Below are positions 34,430 through 41,738 of a stretch of 64,000 bases of DNA, one piece after another; within the stretch, counting starts at the first letter, position 1; every line of letters starts with the position of its first letter. This DNA is from Ardenticatenaceae bacterium (lineage in GTDB: Bacteria; Chloroflexota; Anaerolineae; Promineifilales; Promineifilaceae): NCBI GenBank assembly GCA_020634435.1, contig JACKBS010000010.1:1-64000 (forward strand), read 5' to 3'. Made by a program: the position numbers and the translations under genes. The notes under the pieces were generated by a model, which searched no databases, was not told where the DNA came from, and was given only the letters and a program-made list of their open reading frames with translations.

Positions 34430-35974
34430 TTACGCCTCCGTAAATTTCTCTTGCAACTCCCTCTTGAGAAATTTTCCAGCCCCAGAGATAGGTAGCTCCG
34501 CTAAAATTTCGACGCGCTTGGGCACCTTGTACGGTGCCAGATTGTCCCGCATTTGCTGCATGAGCTCATCAGCAGGGCAATCAGAATTTGGCTTAAGCAC
34601 CACGCAGGCGAGACCAACTTCCCCCCACTTCGGGTCTGGCAAGCCCACCACGGCGCACATATGCACGGCAGGATGTGCGTACAACACCTTCTCGATCTCC
34701 GCTGGGTAAACGTTTTCGCCACCAGAGATGTACATATCTTTCTTGCGATCTTTGATGGTGAAGTACCACTCTTCATCATGGACGGCCAAATCGCCCGTGT
34801 GGAACCAGCCGTCGTCATCAATTGCTTCCGCCGACGCTTCTGGATTGTTGAAGTAGCCAGACGAGGCGCTGGGACCTTTCAACACTAGCTCACCAATCTC
34901 GTTGGGGCCGAGTGGTTGGTTGGCATCGTCCACAATGCGCGCATCCACAAAAAAGTTGGGCCGTCCAATGCTGCCCGCCTTGCGAATCGCGTCATCGGCC
35001 GCGAGGGCAAAGATGCCGGGGCCAAATTCGGTCATGCCAAAACCCTGCTTGAACTTGATTTGCTTCTCGCGGGTGTATTTTTCCACCAGGGGCACGGGCA
35101 GCGGTGCGCCGCCGCTGGTGCAAAAACGGAGACTAGTAAGTACGGCCGTTTCCCAATTCTCTGCCTGCGTCAACAGCTGATACATCGTGGGCACGCCCGC
35201 AAACACCGTCACCTGCTCCCGCTCAATCAAGTCCAGCACCTGCGCCGGATCAAACTGGCGCAGCAGAATAATCGTGCCGCCTAAAATGATTTGCGGCAGC
35301 GTGTAGACAAACAGCCCGCCCGTGTGAAATAGCGGAAAGACATTCAGGTACACGTCGTCGTGGTGTAGGTCGTGGATGACAGTGTTGAGCGTGTTCCAGG
35401 CAATCATCCGGTGGCTGACCTGTGCCGCTTTGGGCAAACCCGTCGTGCCACCAGTGAAGATGAGCGCGGCAATGTCTTCTTCGGTGAGTGTGGAGGTGGT
35501 AAGGCTTGTCTCCGCCCCAGCCGCCATCGCCTCCGCAAACAAGATGCTGCCCGGCACGCCCGCTCCTTCCACATGCACAAAATGGGTCAGCGAGGCCGCC
35601 TGTTCGTCATTTTGCAGATTGGTCACCGCCTCACTGAACTCATCCGAATAGATAAGCACCTTCGGCGTGGTGTTGGCCATAATTTCGGCCAGTTCCCGCC
35701 AATGCAGCCGCCAGTTCAATGCGGTGTGAATCGCCCCCAGCTTACCGCAGGCAAAAAAGGTGTCCAGATGTTCCACGCCGTCCCGCGCCAAAATCGCCAC
35801 ACGGTCGCCCTGGCCAATGCCCGGCTCGGTTTGCAGCCAGTTGGCCAGCCGGTTGGCCCGCCCATTCATTTGGGCGTAAGTCAGATGCAGTTCCGGCTGC
35901 TTCCCCGCGTCCACAATTGCCAGTTTATCCGGCGAATAGATCGCCCGTCTTCCCAGGTAATCGCCGATGTACAT
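34430..35974 (-). CDS. Acyl-CoA synthetase (AMP-forming)
   Basis: 514 residues of the adenylate-forming superfamily. The P-loop-like motif is ALIFTGGTTGLPKAAQ. FKQGFGMTEFGPGIF carries the adenine contact. DDGWFHTGDLAVHDEEWYF has the hinge Asp, and ISGAGKFLKREL the catalytic Lys. It activates a carboxylic acid, probably a fatty or aromatic acid, as acyl-AMP and then CoA thioester. It follows the KAS III-like and SDR genes on the same strand. Palindromic repeats lie between them, so linkage of transcription is uncertain. Confidence 0.88.
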   Translation of the reverse strand: MYIGDYLGRRAIYSPDKLAIVDAGKQPELHLTYAQMNGRANRLANWLQTEPGIGQGDRVAILARDGVEHLDTFFACGKLGAIHTALNWRLHWRELAEIMANTTPKVLIYSDEFSEAVTNLQNDEQAASLTHFVHVEGAGVPGSILFAEAMAAGAETSLTTSTLTEEDIAALIFTGGTTGLPKAAQVSHRMIAWNTLNTVIHDLHHDDVYLNVFPLFHTGGLFVYTLPQIILGGTIILLRQFDPAQVLDLIEREQVTVFAGVPTMYQLLTQAENWETAVLTSLRFCTSGGAPLPVPLVEKYTREKQIKFKQGFGMTEFGPGIFALAADDAIRKAGSIGRPNFFVDARIVDDANQPLGPNEIGELVLKGPSASSGYFNNPEASAEAIDDDGWFHTGDLAVHDEEWYFTIKDRKKDMYISGGENVYPAEIEKVLYAHPAVHMCAVVGLPDPKWGEVGLACVVLKPNSDCPADELMQQMRDNLAPYKVPKRVEILAELPISGAGKFLKRELQEKFTEA

Positions 35975-35976
35975 TT

Positions 35977-36059
35977 CGGTAATCCGTTATCGGTGAACGG
36001 TAATCGGTGAACGGTAATCGGCTGCTTACCGATTACGGGTGACCGATTACCGATTACCG
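35977..36059. repeat. Palindromic spacer repeat, family C (GGTAATCGGTGAAC)
   Basis: CGGTGAACGGTAATCGGTGA units are mirrored by CCGATTACCGATTACC around GGCTGCTT. A near copy is at 37070-37148, so this family brackets the KAS III-like gene. Confidence 0.88.
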
Positions 36060-36060
36060 G

Positions 36061-37059
36061 CTAAACAGTCCAGTTCCATACGTTGCAGGCCATCGAAATG
36101 CCGCCGCCGCTGGCGATGAACAGCACCTTGTCGCCTGGCTTGGGGCCTTTGCCTTCTAAGATGGCATCGTCTAAAGCCATGGGGATGCAGGCGGAGCCGG
36201 TGTAGCCCCACTTGTCCATGATCCAGTGCGTTTTTTCCAGCGGCTGCTCCAGAATTTCCATGATCTGCTTGATGGTGTTCAGGTTGAGTTGGGTGAAGTA
36301 GTAATAATCAATCTCGTCGAGCGTCAACCCCGCTTTTTCCACCGTGCCTTTGATGAGCGGCGGCCAGTTGTCGGAGTTGAAGGTGGCGGGGAAGCGCTTG
36401 ACAAACTGCACGCGGGGGATGCCGCCGTTTTCACTGGCTGGGGTCACCGGGCAGGCCACGCCGCCGGTGTAGATGCCCAGCGCGTCATAAAAGTCGCCGC
36501 GCGCCAATCGTTTGCCCGCCAAAAAGCCGGGCTCATCGCTAACGCTTACCATCACGGCTCCGGCTCCATCGGCAAAGAGGGTGCAGGTTTTGTGGTCCGT
36601 ATAGTCCACAAAGCGACTCATGCCGTACGCGCCCACCACCAGCACATTGTTGGTCTCGTCGTCGGTGGTGATGAAGCGAACGGCCGTTTCCAAAGCCGTT
36701 ACCCAGCCCGCACAGGCGCAGTTCACATCGAAGGTGCCCGCGTTCATCGCGCCCAGCTTGGCTTGCAGCACGGTGGCCGTCGCCGGACTGAAATAGTCGG
36801 GCGTATCGGTGGCCACAATGATGAGATCGATATCTTCGGGCGTGAGGTTGGCCCGCTCCAGCGCTTCGTGGCTGGCGTGCAGGCACAAATCGCTGGTGGT
36901 TTCGTCTTCGGCCATGATGTGGCGCTCTTTGATGCCCACGTTTTTTACGAGCCAGGCGTCAATGTCCCGCTCGGGGAAAAGTGCATCAAAGTAAGCGTTG
37001 GTCAACACTTTTTCCGGCACATAACGGCCGGTGGATAGGATTTGAGCGTATCGAGTCAT
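36061..37059 (-). CDS. 3-oxoacyl-ACP synthase III-like (thiolase fold), altered active site
   Basis: 332 residues from ATG 37059 (MTRYAQILSTGRYVPEKVLT). The FabH fold and the nucleophile are clear: FDVNCACAGW with Cys116. The other two residues of the FabH triad are replaced. The HQAN block reads TQLN in YYYFTQLNLNTI (His to Thr), and the GNTSAAS block reads GYTGSAC (Asn to Tyr). Normal decarboxylative condensation is therefore doubtful; acyl transfer or another thiolase-fold reaction is possible. It is flanked by FabG-like and acyl-CoA synthetase genes. The longer frame to 37107 runs into a repeat. Confidence 0.82.
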   Translation of the reverse strand: MTRYAQILSTGRYVPEKVLTNAYFDALFPERDIDAWLVKNVGIKERHIMAEDETTSDLCLHASHEALERANLTPEDIDLIIVATDTPDYFSPATATVLQAKLGAMNAGTFDVNCACAGWVTALETAVRFITTDDETNNVLVVGAYGMSRFVDYTDHKTCTLFADGAGAVMVSVSDEPGFLAGKRLARGDFYDALGIYTGGVACPVTPASENGGIPRVQFVKRFPATFNSDNWPPLIKGTVEKAGLTLDEIDYYYFTQLNLNTIKQIMEILEQPLEKTHWIMDKWGYTGSACIPMALDDAILEGKGPKPGDKVLFIASGGGISMACNVWNWTV

Positions 37060-37069
37060 AGTTTTTTTG

Positions 37070-37148
37070 TAATCCGTTATCGGTGAACGGTAATCGGTGA
37101 ACCGCAATCGGCTGCTTACCGATTACGGATAACCGATTACCGAATACC
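37070..37148. repeat. Palindromic spacer repeat, family C
   Basis: Near-identical to the copy at 35977: direct GTAATC-GGTGAAC units, then mirrored CCGATTACGGATAACC. It sits between the KAS III-like start and the SDR stop. Confidence 0.88.
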
Positions 37149-37150
37149 GA

Positions 37151-37915
37151 TCAGGTTCCAATCACAATCCCGCCATCCACGCGGAGGACGGCACCGGAGA
37201 TAAAGCTGGCCTCGTCGGAGGCGAGGAACGCGTAAGCGTTGGCGATGTCGTCTGGCTCACCAAGACGTCCAATTGGGGTGTGGCCGCGCATGCCGTCGAG
37301 CACTTTTTCGGGCATTTTGGCGACCATTTCTGTGGCAATGAAACCGGGGGCGATGGCGTTAACGCGAATGCCGTAGCGACCCAGTTCACGCGCCCATGTT
37401 TTGGTCATGCCCACAACGGCCGCTTTTGTGGCTACATAGTTCGTCTGACCAAAATTACCATCGAGGCCCACCACGGAAGAAGCGTTGAGGATGACACCGC
37501 CACCCTGCTTAATCATGAACGGCGCGACCGCCTGGGTGCAGTTGAAGACGCCCTTGAGGTTGACGTTGATGACCAGATCGAAGGCATCTTCGCCCATTTG
37601 GCCTACCAACTCGCCTTCTTTTACCTTCACCAATTGGGCATCGCGGGTGATACCGGCGTTGTTGACGAGAATGTCGATACGGCCGTACCTGGCCACTACA
37701 TCCTCCAACCAACTTTGCACCGCCTGACGATCGGCAACATTTACGGCCGTAAAAGACGCTTTCTCGCCCAATTCGGCCACCAGCGCCTGTCCGTCTGCTT
37801 CGTTGAGATCACAGATAGCGACCTTGGCACCTTCTGCGGCAAATTTTACGGCCGTTGCCCGACCAATCCCCGCTGCGCCACCCGTAATGACACAAACTTT
37901 GTCTTGAAATCGCAT
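37151..37915 (-). CDS. Short-chain dehydrogenase, FabG / acetoacetyl-CoA reductase-like
   Basis: 254 residues from ATG 37915, preceded by GGAGC. The Rossmann motif is VCVITGGAAGIGRATAVKFA. NNAGITRDAQL, the catalytic Ser in LNASSVVG and YVATK give the standard SDR triad. The end GAVLRVDGGIVIG is typical of FabG. It reduces 3-oxoacyl-ACP or -CoA with NADPH. The longer frame to 38023 reads through AT-rich leader and is rejected. Confidence 0.88.
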   Translation of the reverse strand: MRFQDKVCVITGGAAGIGRATAVKFAAEGAKVAICDLNEADGQALVAELGEKASFTAVNVADRQAVQSWLEDVVARYGRIDILVNNAGITRDAQLVKVKEGELVGQMGEDAFDLVINVNLKGVFNCTQAVAPFMIKQGGGVILNASSVVGLDGNFGQTNYVATKAAVVGMTKTWARELGRYGIRVNAIAPGFIATEMVAKMPEKVLDGMRGHTPIGRLGEPDDIANAYAFLASDEASFISGAVLRVDGGIVIGT

Positions 37916-37993
37916 GAAGTTCAGCTCCTGTTTGTAAAAATTGTAGGAGCAAAAGTGTAACACAAGGGAGTTGCAAAAGAGGAACACGAGACT

Positions 37994-38088
37994 GGTGGCA
38001 AGTATGCAAGTTGCAGGTAGCAACTGTTTCTATTGACAAGGCAAACCTGCCACTTGCAACTTTTCACTTGCCACCAGCTTCCCCAGCC
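37994..38088. repeat. Palindromic spacer repeat, family H (GCAAGTTGCAGG)
   Basis: GTGGCAAGTATGCAAGTTGC units are mirrored by CCTGCCACTTGCAAC and CACTTGCCACC. It lies just upstream of the tRNA promoter. Confidence 0.75.
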
Positions 38089-38090
38089 AC

Positions 38091-38118
38091 TTGCAAACTC
38101 AATTTCTTGCTCTATAAT
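38091..38118 (+). promoter_or_regulatory. Promoter upstream of the tRNA-Pro region
   Basis: TTGCAA (38091-38096) and TATAAT (38113-38118) are spaced 16 bases apart, 12 bases before the truncated tRNA copy. Confidence 0.6.
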
Positions 38119-38129
38119 TCCACCTTGCT

Positions 38130-38180
<51 letters not shown>

Positions 38181-38249
38181 CAGACCAAATTACTCAATTC
38201 GCCAATCATTTTTTCGACCGTGATACAATTGGCGTAACAATCTTATATT

Positions 38250-38323
<74 letters not shown>

Positions 38324-38331
38324 CAGATGTA

Positions 38332-38369
38332 AAAGAAGGCCGTTTCTCAGGTGAGGAACGGCCTTCTTT
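38332..38369 (+). terminator. Terminator after tRNA-Pro
   Basis: AAAGAAGGCCGTT (38332-38344) and AACGGCCTTCTTT (38357-38369) form a perfect 13-bp stem, 8 bases after the tRNA. Confidence 0.88.
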
Positions 38370-38560
38370 GTTGCTTTGGGAAAGGTTGATTACACATGCG
38401 GGAGTGAAGGGACACACTTTGTCAAGTGCCAATATCAAAGAGTAGGCGAACAACAATGGCGGTGCCACATCCAATTTTGGCCCGTGGAAAGAAATTATTT
38501 GCGATACCAAGGCAACCTGTCTCTCCAGCCAAGAACTGTACTAAATCAAACTATCTTCTA

Positions 38561-39778
38561 CTAACGTTTTGGTTTGCGGCGTAATCGCCGCTGTTTCAAG
38601 TGATATGCTTCATCATACACCTCCCTTGTTTGCCACAATTTCCAGCAAATTGCCAACCAACGATTGGCCAAGCGACGATAGGCATCATTATCGCCATGAC
38701 ATCGATTGCGGACTTCTAGCCAATAGGCATTAGCCCAGGCTGACTGTCGCAAGGAACATCGGGCCCATTGCTGCACAATTTGGCGAAACTCAATATCGCA
38801 GGCGCGTCTAAATTTCACAATGCGCTTCTGGCCACTCTGGTCCGTGACTGGACAGGTACCAGCTAATGCTTGGACACTGCCAGCCGTGGGGAAGCGGGCC
38901 CGGTCATCGCCAAACTTGGCCAACAGGGAGGGAGCTAGCAAATCGCCCGCTCCAGGAAGCGAAGCGAAAATATGCTGGTCGGGATGATCCTGAAATAGTG
39001 CCTTCAGCTCTCGTCTGAGACGGCGAATCGTTTGCAGCAAACCCAACAGGTCATTGGCTAACATCCGGCCCTCTTCCTGGTAGACGGCCACGGTGTCCAG
39101 GCTGGCTTCTGGCTGCACTTTCTGCAGCTGAGCATACTGCTTCGGTAGCCACCGTTTGGGGTAACGATGTAGTCGAGCAAAAGCCACAAACTGTTCATAA
39201 CTTATAGCTTGGGCTGCTTGGGGGGTGTTGTATTGGGCAATGAAGGCGACGGTGATTTGCGACTGCAACCCGTCAAACAACGCCAGTGCTCCAGGATAAT
39301 AGCGCAGCAAAACGGCGCGTAAGCGCTCAGTCACCCGGCGAATTCGCTTGGTCATGTGGTGAATTAGGCTTACCTTTGCCTGAATCTTACGTGTCTGGAG
39401 GCTGTCCGGGTGCCAGGGTTGCAACCGCGCCAGGTCTGTGCGCAGCAAGTCAGCCAGCAACCTGGCGTCGCGTTCGTCTGTTCGCACTTGCCTGTTGCCG
39501 TACCGGCCGCGGCTGCTCTTAACTACCGAAGGTGGGATGACATAGACTTGCTCGTATCCTTGCCCCCATAAATAGTCGATTAGCAAGTTGTGGGCTGTTT
39601 CTAAACCCACCAGGCAGTCTGCTGTGGCAACGTCCAATTGTTCTCTGGTTTTATTCAGTTTTTCAAATCCACTTGCTTGATGAGGAATGGTTAGCCGGGC
39701 GATGATGCTGCCGGCTTCGTTGATGAATGCCACATCATGTTTTTTTACACTCCAGTCGATCCCCATGTAGACGCTCAT
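38561..39778 (-). CDS. IS110-family transposase (DEDD recombinase)
   Basis: 405 residues. The N-terminal RuvC-like DEDD domain has MGIDWSVKKHDVAF (Asp), CLVGLETAHN (Glu) and RTDERDARLLADLL (Asp, Asp). The C-terminal Transposase_20 domain has FASLPGAGDLLAPSLLAKFG and FPTAGSVQALAGTCPVTDQS, with the conserved serine. AAGGAGC precedes ATG 39778; the longer frame to 39823 is not needed. The family recombines through a bridge RNA that pairs with target and donor. The frame is intact, so the element may be active. Confidence 0.93.
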   Translation of the reverse strand: MSVYMGIDWSVKKHDVAFINEAGSIIARLTIPHQASGFEKLNKTREQLDVATADCLVGLETAHNLLIDYLWGQGYEQVYVIPPSVVKSSRGRYGNRQVRTDERDARLLADLLRTDLARLQPWHPDSLQTRKIQAKVSLIHHMTKRIRRVTERLRAVLLRYYPGALALFDGLQSQITVAFIAQYNTPQAAQAISYEQFVAFARLHRYPKRWLPKQYAQLQKVQPEASLDTVAVYQEEGRMLANDLLGLLQTIRRLRRELKALFQDHPDQHIFASLPGAGDLLAPSLLAKFGDDRARFPTAGSVQALAGTCPVTDQSGQKRIVKFRRACDIEFRQIVQQWARCSLRQSAWANAYWLEVRNRCHGDNDAYRRLANRWLAICWKLWQTREVYDEAYHLKQRRLRRKPKR

Positions 39779-39789
39779 TATTTGCTCCT

Positions 39790-40036
39790 TTGCGTCCTGA
39801 CTGGAGCCCGTGAGCCTGGGCACAAGCTACCGTACACCTCTTAGGGCAATAGTGATTGCGCAGAACAATCACGATGCATCACACTCTTAACGGTGCCGCT
39901 TGGCGCACCTAGGGGGACCGTCCCATCGCAGCGCTCGCAGCGCGATTCGCTCGTAGTCCTCAAACCCCAGGTGGAAGGCAAACGGGGTAGACAGGTTAAG
40001 GATTGGTATCGTTGCCTGTTCTACCCCGTTTGGCAC
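39790..40036 (-). ncRNA. Candidate IS110 bridge RNA region
   Basis: On the transposase strand, the region before the transposase gene opens with a 17-bp hairpin. CAAACGGGGTAGAACAGG (40032-40015, minus strand) pairs with CCTGTCTACCCCGTTTG (39995-39979) around a 19-base loop. Further stems follow, including GTGATTG and CAATCAC at 39852-39872 around seven bases. In IS110-group elements the bridge RNA lies in this left-end position, with a 5' hairpin then two guide loops. Exact ends and guide loops were not resolved. Confidence 0.55.
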
Positions 40037-40080
40037 CTCTACTCAATAGTAAAGTAAGAGGACTCGCTCACTCATGTGTA

Positions 40081-40475
40081 CAAGGTTGATGGTAGTTTTC
40101 TGGCCAAAGCATATTGCTAAAAGTATTTTTCTGACTATGCATACGCTTGCTAGTTCTATCATCAGGCCATCCGATTAATAATGGGTACCAAGTTCTGATC
40201 TAACATTGAGATTCAATACCCTGCCCTGCTCTTTATTCTTGATAACCGCGATCTCTCAGTTGTGCATATGTAAATGCCCTACATGACAACGAAAATTTTA
40301 AAGTTCAAATATCTGGATATTTACTTGCAGAAAACCTGTTTCTGTAAAGCAAGAAGTTGCAGAAACATATCCCCTATAAGTTAGTGCTGACTTCTACCCT
40401 CCGGCAGCAGAAGAAACGGCCGTTTCCCATTATCTTGCAAGGGTCACTTACCTATTTCTGTACCGGAGGTTTTTA
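40081..40475. other. AT-rich spacer without a recognised gene
   Basis: About 395 bases of AT-rich DNA between the IS110 left end and an acetyltransferase gene. I see no convincing coding frame, RNA or repeat in it. One ACGGCCGT copy near 40419 marks the return to ordinary chromosomal sequence. Confidence 0.6.
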
Positions 40476-41054
40476 ATGCAACGTCTTACTGTCAAAGATA
40501 CAAACTATCAAACTAGGCCGAATTGGGGGGAAACGGCCGTTTCTATCCGACAGGCCACCCAAGCTGACGCCCCAAGCATTGCTAAGATGGGATACCAGCT
40601 TGTGGCCGCTGCTCATAAAGGTGCACTGCCTGCTGCTGACTTGAATCTGTACCTTCACCAAGCATTCAATCTGGCTCAGGTTAACCAGGAACTGGCGCAG
40701 CTCGACGGCCGCTTCTACTTGGCCGAAGTAGCGCAAGCGGTTGTGGGGATGGTGAAACTCAGCCCTGGCTCACCAGCGGAGGCGCAGTTTGGCGAAAACC
40801 CTATTGAACTATCGCGACTATATCTTAAACAAGTTTGGATTGGTCGGGGCGTGGGGCAGGCATTGATGCAGCACGCACTTTTGGAGGCAGCCAAAAACCA
40901 GCATGATTTTTGTTGGCTGATGGTGTGGGCGGGCAACCGGCGAGCCATAGACTTTTATAGACGCTGGCAATTTACTATTGCTGACAGAATTCACTACCCC
41001 ATTGGGCGAACCAGCCTTCCGGCCTACCTCATGATCCGCAGCGTTGAAGCATAA
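40476..41054 (+). CDS. GNAT-family N-acetyltransferase
   Basis: 192 residues. The GNAT acetyl-CoA site is LYLKQVWIGRGVGQALMQHA (R/Q-x-x-G-x-G/A). ISIRQATQ-like N-terminal strands and FYLAEVAQAVVGMVKLSPG form the central sheet. LMVWAGNRRAIDFYRRWQFT is the C-terminal alpha4/beta7 motif. CGGAGG lies 8 bases before the ATG. The substrate is unknown. Confidence 0.85.
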   Translation: MQRLTVKDTNYQTRPNWGETAVSIRQATQADAPSIAKMGYQLVAAAHKGALPAADLNLYLHQAFNLAQVNQELAQLDGRFYLAEVAQAVVGMVKLSPGSPAEAQFGENPIELSRLYLKQVWIGRGVGQALMQHALLEAAKNQHDFCWLMVWAGNRRAIDFYRRWQFTIADRIHYPIGRTSLPAYLMIRSVEA

Positions 41055-41099
41055 AGTCAGGCTGCGATTCTTCGGTGAACCGTTGTGAAGAATCGCAGC

Positions 41100-41738
41100 T
41101 TATTCCACGCCGTTTTTTACGGCATACAGAGCCGCTTGGGTGCGATCAGACACTTGCAGCTTGCCCAAGATTGTAGAAACATACCCTTTTACCGTGCCCT
41201 CCGTTAGATGCAATTCGGCCGCGATTTCCTTGTTGCTGTGGCCCTGGGCAATAAGCCGCAAGACGTCCATCTCGCGCTCGGTGAGGCTGGTGAGCAGGTT
41301 TTCTGGTGGCGGGGCGATCATTTGCTGCATCAGCTGCCGCTGCGCTTCTGGATGCAGCGTGGGTTCGCCGCGCGAGGCAGCTTGAATGGCCCGCAGCAAA
41401 TCCGCTTTTAGCACATCCTTTAGCAGATACCCAACCGCGCCAGCCTGAATGGCAGCTGGTACACGCCGGTCTTCGGCAAAGCTGGTAAGCACCAGCACCT
41501 GGCAGGCAGGATTTGCCGCCTTGATTTTGGCCGTAGCGGCAATGCCATCCATTTCGGGCATCATCAGGTCCATCAAAATAACATCTGGTTTGAGGAGGGG
41601 CACGCGGGTCACCGCTTCTGCGCCGTTGCTGGCCTCGCCTACAATTTCAATTTGGCTTTCTTCACCAAGCAGCATAGCCAGACCCTCGCGCACAATGGCG
41701 TGATCGTCTACGATCATGACTTTGATAGGTGTGCTCAT
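41100..41738 (-). CDS. NarL/FixJ-type response regulator
   Basis: 212 residues from ATG 41738. The receiver domain KVMIVDDHAIVREGLAMLLG and KPDVILMDLMMPEMDG carries the phosphoacceptor Asp. The C-terminal LuxR-type HTH reads LTEREMDVLRLIAQGHSNKE and LHLTEGTVKGYVSTILGKL. Its ATG overlaps the stop of the histidine kinase gene by four bases, so the two form a cognate pair. Targets are unknown. Confidence 0.93.
   Translation of the reverse strand: MSTPIKVMIVDDHAIVREGLAMLLGEESQIEIVGEASNGAEAVTRVPLLKPDVILMDLMMPEMDGIAATAKIKAANPACQVLVLTSFAEDRRVPAAIQAGAVGYLLKDVLKADLLRAIQAASRGEPTLHPEAQRQLMQQMIAPPPENLLTSLTEREMDVLRLIAQGHSNKEIAAELHLTEGTVKGYVSTILGKLQVSDRTQAALYAVKNGVE

Larger units (their letters stand above)
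38545..40040 (-). mobile_element. IS110-family insertion sequence
   Basis: An intact IS110-type transposase plus a structured non-coding region upstream of it. No terminal inverted repeats are expected for the family and none were found, so the ends given are approximate. The region 37850-40418 contains no ACGGCCGT, unlike the surrounding chromosome. Confidence 0.75.

Noticed and set aside
35977..37148. Repeated GGTAATC units as a CRISPR array
   Set aside because: Units are 7-10 bases with inverse copies, there are no regular 30-40 base spacers, and no cas genes are present.
34430..37915. An oleABCD long-chain olefin cluster
   Set aside because: The thiolase-fold gene lacks the His and Asn kept in OleA. 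The reductase is FabG-type rather than OleD-type, and no OleB hydrolase is present.
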